From: Bacteroidales bacterium
GTDB lineage: Bacteria > Bacteroidota > Bacteroidia > Bacteroidales > BM520
DNA length: 37,365 nt
Direction: 5' to 3'
Assembly: GCA_031276035.1 (NCBI GenBank)
Contig: JAISNV010000026.1
Coordinates: 1-37,365, forward strand
Part shown: positions 23,771 to 31,137 of the stretch, one piece after another
Layout: the number at the start of each line of letters is the position of its first letter
Position numbering within the stretch: the first letter of the stretch is position 1
Translations under genes and position numbers: made by a program
Notes under the pieces: generated by a model
The model's database searches: none
What the model was told of the DNA's origin: nothing
Seen by the model: the letters and a program-made list of their open reading frames with translations, nothing else

Positions 23771-24955
23771 TTAATGACGTTGTGGCATAAAAGGTGAGCT
23801 TCCATTACTTCCGTTATTATTTCCATTTCCAGTATTAGGTACTTCACCGGCAACAGCCTCTGTAATAACTTGAGTTCCTTCACTTATTCCGCTTACGATT
23901 TCAGTAAGATTATTTCCGGAAATTCCAATCTCAACAGCTTTTGCATTGAAATTATTTCCGTCGCGTGTCCAAACAACACTTTTAGAATTAACATTGTTGA
24001 TTACGGCATCTTTCGGTAAGAAGCGAGCATCAGGAGTAAATCTTAATGCTTTTGAAGGAATGGTAAGAATATCAGTTTTTTCGATAGTGTAAATTGAAAT
24101 ATTTGCTGTTAATCCGGGTTTTAATTTTAAATCGGGATTATAAGCACTGATAACAACTTCATAAGTAACAACATTACTTGTGATTTGTGCTTCCTGCCTA
24201 ACTTGCGTAACGTCTCCTTTAAAGATTTCTCCCGGAAATGCATCGACAGAAAATTCTACTCTTAATCCTTCCTTTATACCACCGATATCCGCCTCGTCAA
24301 CATCCGCAATAACTTGCATTTGAGTGAGATCGTTAGCAATTGTGAACAAAGTTGGCGTACTGAATGATGCCGCAACAGTCTGGCCTTCTTCAACTGCTCT
24401 ACTCAAAACAACACCGTCGATAGGAGAATAAATTGTAGCATAGCCCAAATTAGTTTGAGCTTTGGCCAAATCATTTCTACTTATATCATAACTGTTTTTC
24501 GCCTTTGAATAATTGTAGTATGAAAGTTCATAATCCGAATCACTAATTAATTGTTTATCATGCAATGTCTTATTACGAAGATAATTTTTTTCTTGATATT
24601 CGAATTCGGTTTTTGAAATAGCAAGATTACTTTGTTTCGATTCAAGTTCATTTTGCAAATTTGTTTTGTCGAGCTCGGCAATAATCTGACCTTTCTTTAC
24701 TTCACTGTTATAATCGACATAAATATTGCTGACGATACCGGATACCTGGGTACCTACTTCAACTTGGATAATTGGTTCTAAAGTTCCTGTTGCCGTAACG
24801 ATATGACTGATTGTGCCTTTTGATACCGGAGCGGTTTTGAATACGATATTGCTTTTTGTCGATTTATTCGAGAACAGGTAGAAACCTAAACCCACAATTG
24901 CTGCAACAATTACGATAATTATAATTATTTTTACTGTTTTTTTCATCTTTTTCAT
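23771..24955 (-). CDS. MacA-like periplasmic adaptor (membrane fusion protein)
   Basis: 394 residues. An N-terminal membrane helix (about 7-27) anchors it. Two lipoyl half-motifs flank a coiled hairpin: V-G-T-Q-V-S-G-I-V-S before it and I-Y-S-P-I-D-G-V-V-L-S after it. The beta-barrel and membrane-proximal domains follow. The end is a low-complexity Gly/Asn/Ser stretch (G-N-G-N-N-N-G-S-N-G). Adaptors of this kind join an inner-membrane MacB pump to an outer-membrane TolC channel, and both partners are encoded beside it. A gap of 103 bases separates it from the TolC-like gene, larger than the other gaps in the operon. Confidence 0.95.
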   Translation of the reverse strand: MKKMKKTVKIIIIIVIVAAIVGLGFYLFSNKSTKSNIVFKTAPVSKGTISHIVTATGTLEPIIQVEVGTQVSGIVSNIYVDYNSEVKKGQIIAELDKTNLQNELESKQSNLAISKTEFEYQEKNYLRNKTLHDKQLISDSDYELSYYNYSKAKNSYDISRNDLAKAQTNLGYATIYSPIDGVVLSRAVEEGQTVAASFSTPTLFTIANDLTQMQVIADVDEADIGGIKEGLRVEFSVDAFPGEIFKGDVTQVRQEAQITSNVVTYEVVISAYNPDLKLKPGLTANISIYTIEKTDILTIPSKALRFTPDARFLPKDAVINNVNSKSVVWTRDGNNFNAKAVEIGISGNNLTEIVSGISEGTQVITEAVAGEVPNTGNGNNNGSNGSSPFMPQRH

Positions 24956-25058
24956 AAGAATGATATTTTATTTGTTTTTCTAATCTATTTTTATTTATAC
25001 TTTCTAAGTCTTAGGGAAGTTTTTTTTTCCGATTTTTCTACTTTTGTTTCTCCTCCTT

Positions 25059-26348
25059 TTACTTGCCTTGATAAAAATCCAATAATTTAATATTGAGTAT
25101 TGCCATATACTTTGCTTGAAGCAGATTTTGTTGGGCAGATAAAAGATTATCTTTTTCGATTAATAATTCGGATGTATTTTTTAACCCGACATTAAATTGC
25201 TCTTCTACTAATCCGTAGCTTACTTCTACTGATGACAAGTTTTCTACCGAAGCCCGGTATTGTTCTTGAGAACCGAAAGCATCAAGCCACAGAGATTCAA
25301 TGGTTTTATACAAAACTTTTTGCTCGTCAATAAGATTTAATTCGTTAGTGATTGTGTTCAGTTTTGCTGTTTCTATGCTGCTTTTTGTTTGACGCTGATT
25401 TAATATAGGCACTGAAAGAGAGACTCCTACATGATTATTCCAACCATATTTTAGTTGTTCACCTACATTATCGGATATTAAATCGTGTTGAGTACCTATT
25501 CCGGCGCTCATCGAAATCTTAGGATAATAACCGGCTTTTGCAATTCTAAGATCTAAGTCTGAAGTTTCAAGAGTGAGTTTGCTTGCGAGGATTTCCGGTC
25601 TGGTTTCCAGCGCAGCTTGATAAACAGTACTAACAGACGGAAGTGTAGTAAGAAAATCATTTTCATCATAACTCAAAATATCAATATTAATATCCGACTC
25701 CAATTCTAATACTTGTTTTAATTGAAGTTGATAATTTCTCAAGGCATTCTGAGAAACTATCAGTTGATATTTAGAATTACTGTACTGAGCTTCAAGCTGA
25801 GCAACATCACTTTTTGCTACAGAACCTGCTTCAAGCAAATGTTGTCCGCGTTCAAGCAAAGATTTATTTAGCTCCACAGTATTTTCATTTGTTTTTACAG
25901 ATTCAGCCGCATATAAAATTTGAATATACAATTGAATAACGGTCTCAGTAATAGAATTCTGTGTTTGATAAACATTCAACTCACTTATACTATCGTACAT
26001 TTCCTGCTTTTTAATAGTTTTATTTCGAGTCCCGTTAAAAACAGTCCATGATGCATTAAGATTATAACTTCCACCTAAAGAGTTAATAGTATTGTTTTCA
26101 CTGAAAGGTCTGTTGGTATAATCATATCCCGCGGCAAAAGACAAACTCGGAAATAGTGCTCCTTTGGCGGTTTTAGTATTTACCAAGCTTTCTTCATAAG
26201 CAACTTTACTTTTCTTGATTGTGATGTTTTGTTCTATGGCGTGATTGATACAATCATCAAGAGTCCATGTTTGATTGTCCGTTTGCGATATAATACTGTT
26301 ACAGACAAAAACAAAACTCATAGTACATATTATTTTACATAGTTTCAT
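25059..26348 (-). CDS. TolC-like outer-membrane efflux protein
   Basis: 429 residues with a signal peptide (cleavage near I-I-S at about residue 21). Two related halves are rich in long coiled-coil helices, with the family-typical W-T-L-D-D-C-I-N-H-A-I-E-Q-N opening and alternating Ala/Gln-rich helices (L-L-E-A-G-S-V-A-K-S-D-V-A-Q-L-E in the first half, V-G-L-K-N-T-S-E-L-L-I-E in the second). It forms the outer-membrane duct of the tripartite pump. It is the first gene of the operon; an exact TACTTTTG box is about 26 bases upstream. Confidence 0.95.
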   Translation of the reverse strand: MKLCKIICTMSFVFVCNSIISQTDNQTWTLDDCINHAIEQNITIKKSKVAYEESLVNTKTAKGALFPSLSFAAGYDYTNRPFSENNTINSLGGSYNLNASWTVFNGTRNKTIKKQEMYDSISELNVYQTQNSITETVIQLYIQILYAAESVKTNENTVELNKSLLERGQHLLEAGSVAKSDVAQLEAQYSNSKYQLIVSQNALRNYQLQLKQVLELESDINIDILSYDENDFLTTLPSVSTVYQAALETRPEILASKLTLETSDLDLRIAKAGYYPKISMSAGIGTQHDLISDNVGEQLKYGWNNHVGVSLSVPILNQRQTKSSIETAKLNTITNELNLIDEQKVLYKTIESLWLDAFGSQEQYRASVENLSSVEVSYGLVEEQFNVGLKNTSELLIEKDNLLSAQQNLLQAKYMAILNIKLLDFYQGK

Positions 26349-26373
26349 AAGAATGATTTTAACTAATTCGTGA

Positions 26374-26381
26374 CAAAAGTA
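26374..26381 (-). promoter_or_regulatory. Candidate -7 box TACTTTTG for the efflux operon
   Basis: The plus strand reads CAAAAGTA, an exact TAnnTTTG on the minus strand, 25 bases before the TolC-like start. Confidence 0.6.
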
Positions 26382-26629
26382 GTTGTTTTTCCCAGCATTT
26401 AAAATTGCCTTTTCGACGAAATTGTAGAAAATTTAGACGGAATGACAAAGTTAACAGAATTTAACTTATAGATTGATAATATGTTTGCAAGTGCATATTA
26501 TAAAAAATATAATCGAAATAGAATATATTAGTTTCGATTTTAATCTAACAGATAAAATACCTACACTTAGCTTTTTGAATGCGTAATAAATAATTACCCG
26601 AACAAGCATATTCTAATAGTACAAATATT

Positions 26630-26659
26630 GATAGCACTTTCTGATTAGATAGTACTTTC
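26630..26659. repeat. Direct repeat, possible operator
   Basis: GATAGCACTTTC (26630-26641) and GATAGTACTTTC (26648-26659) differ at one base and are spaced 18 bases start to start, near two helical turns. A related TAATAGTAC lies a little upstream. Paired direct repeats are the usual arrangement of LytTR sites, but these words are not a known LytTR consensus. Confidence 0.35.
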
Positions 26660-26759
26660 CTCGATATCAAAACTATTTTCCACTTGTCAATGAATTATTT
26701 ACTAAGAAAAAAATAAAATCAACGGAATATTATTCATATGAGAATCTTTAAAGTTTTTG

Positions 26760-26777
26760 TCGGGATTCATATCCCGA
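26760..26777. promoter_or_regulatory. Palindrome upstream of the MFS promoter, possible operator
   Basis: TCGGGAT (26760-26766) and ATCCCGA (26771-26777) form a perfect inverted repeat around TCAT, 27 bases upstream of the -7 box, where a repressor or activator would contact the -33 region. Confidence 0.4.
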
Positions 26778-26804
26778 AAACATAAAAAAATCCAAATTTT
26801 TGCG

Positions 26805-26812
26805 TACCTTTG
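26805..26812 (+). promoter_or_regulatory. Candidate -7 box TACCTTTG for the MFS gene
   Basis: Exact TAnnTTTG, 20 bases before the ATG at 26833. It excludes a TTG start at 26800. Confidence 0.6.
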
Positions 26813-26832
26813 CACCCTTTTTCAAATTAGTA

Positions 26833-28065
26833 ATGAACAGCTGGAAAAAAATATTTACAATCATTTGGACGGGTCAGATATTCTCGATACTTACAAGTAA
26901 TACGATTGGTTATGCAGTTACTTTCTGGTTGAGTATAGAAACAGGCAAGCCGGGTGTTTTAGCTATGTCTTATATAGCTGCATTATTACCTCAGGCAATA
27001 TTAGGAATTTTTTCCGGAGTCATTGTCGACAGATTCAACAAAAAAGCGATAATGATTTTGGCGGATGTTTTTATTGCAACATGTACTTTGGTATTAGCAT
27101 TAATATTCTTTCTTGGTATAGCCGAACTATGGCATATTTATATTTTGCTTGCTTTACGTTCAGCAGGGTCTGCATTCCATGGACCTGCATGGCAAGCGGC
27201 GATTCCTCTTTTAGCACCGCATGATAAATTAACACGAATTGCCGCTGTTAATCAAACGATTATCTCTTTAAGCACAATTGCAGGACCGGTTTTAGGCGCA
27301 TTGTTGATTTCGGTTATGGATATGTCGTATATACTTTTAATTGATGTTTGCGGAGCTTTAATTGCCTGTACGGCATTATTGTTTATTAAGATTCCGAAAG
27401 TAAAAACCGAAATAGAAGCAATACGGCTCAATGTTTTTAGGGATATAAAAGATGGCGTAAATGAAATTTTAAAACATACCGGATTAATCTGGATCATAAT
27501 ATTTTCTATGCTCTCCAATTTTTTTATTATGCCTATTGGTGCTTTATTCCCGTTAGTTTCTCTACAGCACTTTATGGGCAATGAATTTCACATGAGTGTT
27601 GTGGAAATGGCGTGGGGCGGAGGTATGCTTATCGGCGGTGCCATTATCGGTATTATCAATAACAGATTCAATAAAGTTGATATAATCAATTATATGTACT
27701 TTACGACAGGGATTAGTTTCTTTATTTCCGGATTGCTCCCGCAGTCGGGATTTGTTTGGTTTGTTATCTTAGCTGTCTTAAGCGGTATTTCATGGGCTTT
27801 ATACTTGCCGTCGGTTACGGTAGTCCTGCAAACCATTGTTAAACCGGAAGTTCTCGGTAGAGTTTTTGCCTTAACAATGAATGTAAGCATGCTGCCGTCA
27901 ATGTTAGGATTGTTGGGAACCGGTTTCATTGCGGAAAAAATCGGAATGCTGAATATTTTTGTAATTGGCGGATTGGGCATCGTATTGATAGGGGTTATTT
28001 CGGAGATGTTACCATCAATTAAGGTGTTGCGAAAAAATGTTGAAACAACAAATAAAACAGACTGA
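26833..28065 (+). CDS. MFS exporter, macrolide/enterobactin-efflux-like (410 aa)
   Basis: About twelve membrane helices in two halves. The first half has the family's G-V-I-V-D-R-F-N-K-K loop between helices 2 and 3 and the conserved L-R-S-A-G-S-A-F-H-G-P-A-W segment, which matches the MFS_3 / MefA / EntS type of drug and siderophore exporters. The likely role is proton-driven export of a small molecule; the substrate is unknown. The start is the ATG at 26833 (M-N-S-W-K-K) because a promoter box lies immediately upstream. It is divergent from the TolC operon across a shared regulatory region, so the two export systems may be co-regulated (inference). Confidence 0.88.
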   Translation: MNSWKKIFTIIWTGQIFSILTSNTIGYAVTFWLSIETGKPGVLAMSYIAALLPQAILGIFSGVIVDRFNKKAIMILADVFIATCTLVLALIFFLGIAELWHIYILLALRSAGSAFHGPAWQAAIPLLAPHDKLTRIAAVNQTIISLSTIAGPVLGALLISVMDMSYILLIDVCGALIACTALLFIKIPKVKTEIEAIRLNVFRDIKDGVNEILKHTGLIWIIIFSMLSNFFIMPIGALFPLVSLQHFMGNEFHMSVVEMAWGGGMLIGGAIIGIINNRFNKVDIINYMYFTTGISFFISGLLPQSGFVWFVILAVLSGISWALYLPSVTVVLQTIVKPEVLGRVFALTMNVSMLPSMLGLLGTGFIAEKIGMLNIFVIGGLGIVLIGVISEMLPSIKVLRKNVETTNKTD

Positions 28066-28196
28066 TTTTATTATGTTGAATAGTCTCACATTTGGCTCAA
28101 AACAAATCCTGAAATAGAATTAGGAATGTAAGAAAATATTAAATTTTTTATTTATTAAAAAAATTAATATTTCTAATTAGTTTTCAAAAAATTGTT

Positions 28197-28204
28197 TATA
28201 TTTG
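28197..28204 (+). promoter_or_regulatory. Candidate -7 box TATATTTG
   Basis: Exact TAnnTTTG. The next downstream genes on this strand are a doubtful small ORF at 28260 and the tandem secreted-protein array at 28542. Confidence 0.45.
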
Positions 28205-28259
28205 CGAGAATTTTTGGACTTTTCGAACGGAATATTATTTTAATGAATCTGATTTTTTT

Positions 28260-28478
28260 ATGATTGGTTTGATATTACTTTTATTTCATATGATTGAAAA
28301 TAATATTCATTTAATTTATTATATTTCAGCTAATAAGCATCGGTATAAATTATACGAAAATTTAAGAAGCTATTTTACAACCACACACTATCTATATAAC
28401 AAAGACAATGAAAAAGAATGGATAAAAGAAAGATATTCTTTCTTTGAGCGACCCTTTGGTCGCAAAATTAAAAATTAA
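28260..28478 (+). CDS. Doubtful small ORF (72 codons)
   Basis: The ORF starts 55 bases after a TATATTTG box and its product is basic, with a hydrophobic first 11 residues (M-I-G-L-I-L-L-L-F-H-M). I recognise no family, and the composition (many Tyr, Asn, Ile, Lys) is what translated AT-rich noncoding DNA gives. A 6-bp hairpin overlaps its end. It may be only a structured leader for the genes downstream. Confidence 0.2.
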   Translation: MIGLILLLFHMIENNIHLIYYISANKHRYKLYENLRSYFTTTHYLYNKDNEKEWIKERYSFFERPFGRKIKN

Positions 28479-28541
28479 GAACCGATAAATATTTTAAAAA
28501 TTTCGAAAAGATTTAATATAAAATATAACAAATAAAAAATT

Positions 28542-28997
28542 ATGAAAAAATTTATATTTATAATGGCTTTATTTATACTTCCATATTCTGTCATTTTTGG
28601 ACAAATAGGAATGTACGTGTCAATTAAAGATTATCTTCCGACTAACACAAATACTCCAAAGACTTCATCGCAAATTACGGTAACTTGTTCTTGGGTATTA
28701 GAGAACGGAACTATATATTCTAATGCTGTAGATGTTCAAAATGCACCGGATAATGGTTCGGAAATATTAATATTTGTACCATTTAACGGAACTTTTGAAG
28801 AAACATTCGATGTAGTAAAAACTTGTGGCTATGCTTCTGTAAATGTTCCTGAAGTTATGGTTTGTTCCATAGCAATTTGTCATAAAGAATTTGCTGATAG
28901 AGTAATTCTTGATAGTTGGACAAACGGGACAGAAACAAAGTGTAATTTATGTGAAGTTTCCTCAACAGAAACAGATAAAAATATCATTAATAATTAA
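28542..28997 (+). CDS. Secreted cysteine-containing protein, tandem copy 1
   Basis: 151 residues. A signal peptide is cleaved near V-I-F-G (residue 20). The mature domain is beta-rich with no family I recognise. Cysteines are at 49, 95, 108, 113, 134 and 137; the last five align without gaps with the next two genes and are likely disulfides or a metal site (C-N-L-C at 134-137). Cys49 is unique to this copy, and its C-terminal tail is longer (E-T-D-K-N-I-I-N-N). It is the most divergent of the three copies. No T9SS sorting domain and no lipobox are present, so the product is probably periplasmic or released. Confidence 0.8.
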   Translation: MKKFIFIMALFILPYSVIFGQIGMYVSIKDYLPTNTNTPKTSSQITVTCSWVLENGTIYSNAVDVQNAPDNGSEILIFVPFNGTFEETFDVVKTCGYASVNVPEVMVCSIAICHKEFADRVILDSWTNGTETKCNLCEVSSTETDKNIINN

Positions 28998-29015
28998 ACT
29001 AAAAAAAATAAAATT

Positions 29016-29450
29016 ATGAAAAAAAGTATATTTATAATAGCATTGTTTATGTTATTATCTTCTGCCGTTTTCGGGCAAACAGGAATGAGTGTATTAATTA
29101 AGAACTATAATCCGAGTACTTCAAAAACATTAAAAGTTAATCCGCAAGTTACAGTATCGGTTATATGGACATTAGCAAATGGAACGCGGTATACCAATGC
29201 CGTAACCGTATTAAATACTCCGATTGATGGTTCTGATATACCGGTTTTTGTACCATTTAACGGAACTTTTCCGGAAAGTTTTAATGTAGTAAAAACTTGT
29301 GGTAGTGCTTCTGTAAATATTCCGGGAATTATGGTTTGTTCCAGGGCAATTTGTGCAGATGAATTTATAGATCGAATAATTCTTAGTAATTGGGTAAACG
29401 GCACGGCAACATCGTGTATTTTATGTCTTGAGACAATGGAAACAGATTAA
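29016..29450 (+). CDS. Secreted cysteine-containing protein, tandem copy 2
   Basis: 144 residues, paralogue of the genes on either side. The signal peptide ends near A-V-F-G (residue 20). Cysteines are at 95, 108, 113, 134 and 137 (C-I-L-C at the end), the five shared by all copies. It resembles copy 3 closely through the first 105 residues (T-L-K-V-N-P-Q-V-T-V, V-V-K-T-C-G-S-A-S-V-N-I-P-G-I-M) and less after that. It lies 18 bases after copy 1; about 30 bases before its ATG are nearly repeated before copy 3, so the duplicated unit included the leader. The function is unknown. Confidence 0.8.
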   Translation: MKKSIFIIALFMLLSSAVFGQTGMSVLIKNYNPSTSKTLKVNPQVTVSVIWTLANGTRYTNAVTVLNTPIDGSDIPVFVPFNGTFPESFNVVKTCGSASVNIPGIMVCSRAICADEFIDRIILSNWVNGTATSCILCLETMETD

Positions 29451-29485
29451 AAAATAATTAATAATCAAACTAAAAAAATAAAATT

Positions 29486-29914
29486 ATGAAAAAAAGTATA
29501 TTAGTAATAGCATTGTTTATGTTATTATCTTCTGCCGTTTTCAGCCAAACAGGGATGAATGTATTAATAAAAGATTACAACCCTAATACTTCAAAAACAT
29601 TGAAAGTTAACCCACAAATTACAGTAACGGTTACATGGATATTGGCTAATGGGACAAAATATAATAATGCCGTAACCGTTTTAAATGCTCCGATTGATGG
29701 TTCTGATATATTGGTTTATGTTCCGTTTCCGGGAACATATGCCGAAACATTCCAGGTAGTAAAAACTTGTGGTAATGCTTCTGTAAAAATTCCGGGAATT
29801 ATGAATTGTACTAATGCAATTTGTTGTACATGCTTTTTAGACAGAGTAATACTTGACTATTGGAGTAATCTTTATTCTTCAATATGTAATCTTTGTAATA
29901 CGATAGAGCCATAA
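29486..29914 (+). CDS. Secreted cysteine-containing protein, tandem copy 3
   Basis: 142 residues. It has the same signal peptide type (cleavage near A-V-F-S) and the same five aligned cysteines (95, 108, 113, 134, 137), plus two extra at 114 and 116 in A-I-C-C-T-C. The region from about 110 onward differs from copy 2 while the N-terminal two thirds is nearly the same, as if the C-terminal face were under changing selection. It is preceded by an almost identical leader to copy 2 (A-rich, ending AAAATTATGAAAAAAAG). Its function is unknown. Confidence 0.8.
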   Translation: MKKSILVIALFMLLSSAVFSQTGMNVLIKDYNPNTSKTLKVNPQITVTVTWILANGTKYNNAVTVLNAPIDGSDILVYVPFPGTYAETFQVVKTCGNASVKIPGIMNCTNAICCTCFLDRVILDYWSNLYSSICNLCNTIEP

Positions 29915-29935
29915 AATTTATCAAGGGAGAAAAAA

Positions 29936-30053
29936 GTGTCAAAAGTAGTTTTTATTTCAAAAAGGATTGAACATAAAAATAATCTGCTTATTGTGTTTTG
30001 TGAATTATTATAAAACCTTAATTGTTTTATTGATATAATTTTACTTTTGACAC
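29936..30053. repeat. 118-bp element bounded by 12-bp perfect inverted repeats (MITE-like)
   Basis: GTGTCAAAAGTA (29936-29947) is the exact reverse complement of TACTTTTGACAC (30042-30053). The 94 bases between them hold no ORF. Size and ends fit a miniature inverted-repeat element, but no target-site duplication is visible in the flanks, and a long-range mRNA hairpin at the end of the tandem genes is an alternative. Confidence 0.4.
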
Positions 30054-30395
30054 GTTTCTTAATAAATTAATTATTCGGAATTATATTTTCAAAGTTTTGA
30101 TCTATAGTTTTCATTCTTTTTTGTAGAATAAATTATTGATATTCTTAATCATATTTATCGGGATTGAAATCAATTCCATGATAGATTTTCCTTATTCTGA
30201 ATTCCCGGATATTTCAACATAATTAAATTATAAAGGTTGCAATTAATTATAGTAATTCAATCGCTTTGAACGGCTGTATTTTGCCGGTTTATTTTATGAA
30301 GGTTAAATAAGTTCAAGATAATTGATTTGAGTTTTTAATGTTTTTCCTGACTCAACATTCGTTGCTCCAAATTCTTCATTCTAAATTAAAAAAAT

Positions 30396-30403
30396 TATCT
30401 TTG
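30396..30403 (+). promoter_or_regulatory. Candidate -7 box TATCTTTG for the sufE operon
   Basis: Exact TAnnTTTG, 27 bases before the sufE ATG. Confidence 0.6.
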
Positions 30404-30429
30404 CAAGTTGAAATAGAAATTGAAATATC

Positions 30430-30849
30430 ATGACCGTTCAAGAACGCGCGCAACAGCTTGTTGAAAACTTCGCTTATTTTGACGATTGGACAGACAAGTA
30501 TAATTATATTATCGAAATGGGAAAGCAATTACCCGTAATTGATGATAAATATAAAACTCCGGAATATACAATATCCGGTTGCCAGTCGCAAGTTTGGCTT
30601 CATGCCGATTATAAAGATGGAAAAGTTTTTTTTACTGCCGATAGCGATGCTATTATCACAAAAGGTATTATTTCATTGTTGATAAATGTTTTGTCTGACG
30701 CCACTCCTGATGAAATAATTAATGCGGATCTTTCGTTTATAGATGAAATCGGTTTAAAAGAATATTTATCACCCACACGCTCAAACGGATTACTTTCTAT
30801 GCTTAAACAAATGCAAATGTATGCTTATGCCTTCAGAGAGAAAAAATAA
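30430..30849 (+). CDS. sufE: SufE, cysteine-desulfurase sulfur acceptor
   Basis: 139 residues, full length for SufE. The sulfur-accepting Cys51 lies in the conserved I-S-G-C-Q-S-Q-V-W motif, at the same position as in E. coli SufE. The S-N-G-L-L-S-M-L-K segment near the end is also typical. The protein takes persulfide from SufS and passes it to the Fe-S scaffold in the cytoplasm. It is the first gene of an apparent operon with a DUF59 protein, dxs and prfB; the next gene starts inside its 3' end. No SufS or SufBCD is in the window. Confidence 0.95.
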   Translation: MTVQERAQQLVENFAYFDDWTDKYNYIIEMGKQLPVIDDKYKTPEYTISGCQSQVWLHADYKDGKVFFTADSDAIITKGIISLLINVLSDATPDEIINADLSFIDEIGLKEYLSPTRSNGLLSMLKQMQMYAYAFREKK

Positions 30850-31135
30850 TATTATCGAAGCATTGAAAAAAGTTTACGATCCGGAGATTCCGGTCAATGT
30901 TTATGATTTGGGGTTAATTTATGATATCATTGATAATGATGGAGATGTAAAAATTGTAATGACTCTCACAGCTCCAAATTGTCCGGTGGCGGAAATTTTA
31001 CCTTTAAACGTAAAAGATGCCGCTATGGCTGTTGATGGTGTAAAAAATGTTGATATAGAAATTACTTTTGAACCGGCTTGGTCTCCGGAAAAAATGTCTG
31101 ATGCGGCAAAAATTGCCTTAGATATGCTCTATTAA
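30821..31135 (+). CDS. DUF59/MIP18-family iron-sulfur cluster assembly protein
   Basis: 104 residues, one DUF59 domain: Y-D-P-E-I-P-V-N-V-Y-D-L-G-L-I-Y at the N-terminus and the conserved cysteine motif T-A-P-N-C-P-V-A. The usual V-E-I-T-F-E-P-A-W-S-P-E-K-M-S segment follows. This is the SufT/PaaD-related family involved in maturing Fe-S proteins. The start at 30821 or the next Met at 30827 both lie within sufE, so translation is coupled. Its position between sufE and dxs is consistent with supply of Fe-S clusters to the later IspG/IspH steps of the isoprenoid pathway, though that is only an inference. Confidence 0.9.
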   Translation: MLMPSERKNNIIEALKKVYDPEIPVNVYDLGLIYDIIDNDGDVKIVMTLTAPNCPVAEILPLNVKDAAMAVDGVKNVDIEITFEPAWSPEKMSDAAKIALDMLY

Positions 31136-31137
31136 TA

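Larger units (their letters stand above)
26349..26832. other. Divergent regulatory region, efflux operon / MFS gene
   Basis: 484 bases without a gene. It holds promoter boxes for both sides (26374-26381 minus, 26805-26812 plus), a 12-base direct repeat GATAG[C/T]ACTTTC at 26630-26641 and 26648-26659 (11 of 12 identical, 18-base period), and a 7-bp palindrome at 26760-26777 just upstream of the MFS promoter. The repeats are candidate operators. Confidence 0.6.
28066..28541. other. Intergenic region before the tandem secreted-protein genes
   Basis: 476 bases. It holds an exact TATATTTG box (28197-28204, plus), a doubtful 72-codon ORF (28260-28478), and a perfect 6-bp hairpin GCGACC-CTTT-GGTCGC (28448-28463) without a T run. 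If the box serves the first secreted-protein gene, its leader is about 330 bases, long enough for a structured regulatory RNA. Confidence 0.5.
29915..30429. other. Intergenic region before the sufE operon
   Basis: 515 bases with no gene. It contains a 12-bp inverted repeat spanning 29936-30053 and the TATCTTTG promoter box at 30396-30403. Positions 30054-30390 are AT-rich and show nothing I can name. Confidence 0.6.

Noticed and set aside
26800..26832. TTG start for the MFS exporter at 26800
   Set aside because: The stretch contains the TACCTTTG box, and the ATG at 26833 begins a normal first segment.
28448..28463. Rho-independent terminator GCGACC-CTTT-GGTCGC
   Set aside because: The stem is only 6 bp and no T run follows on either strand.
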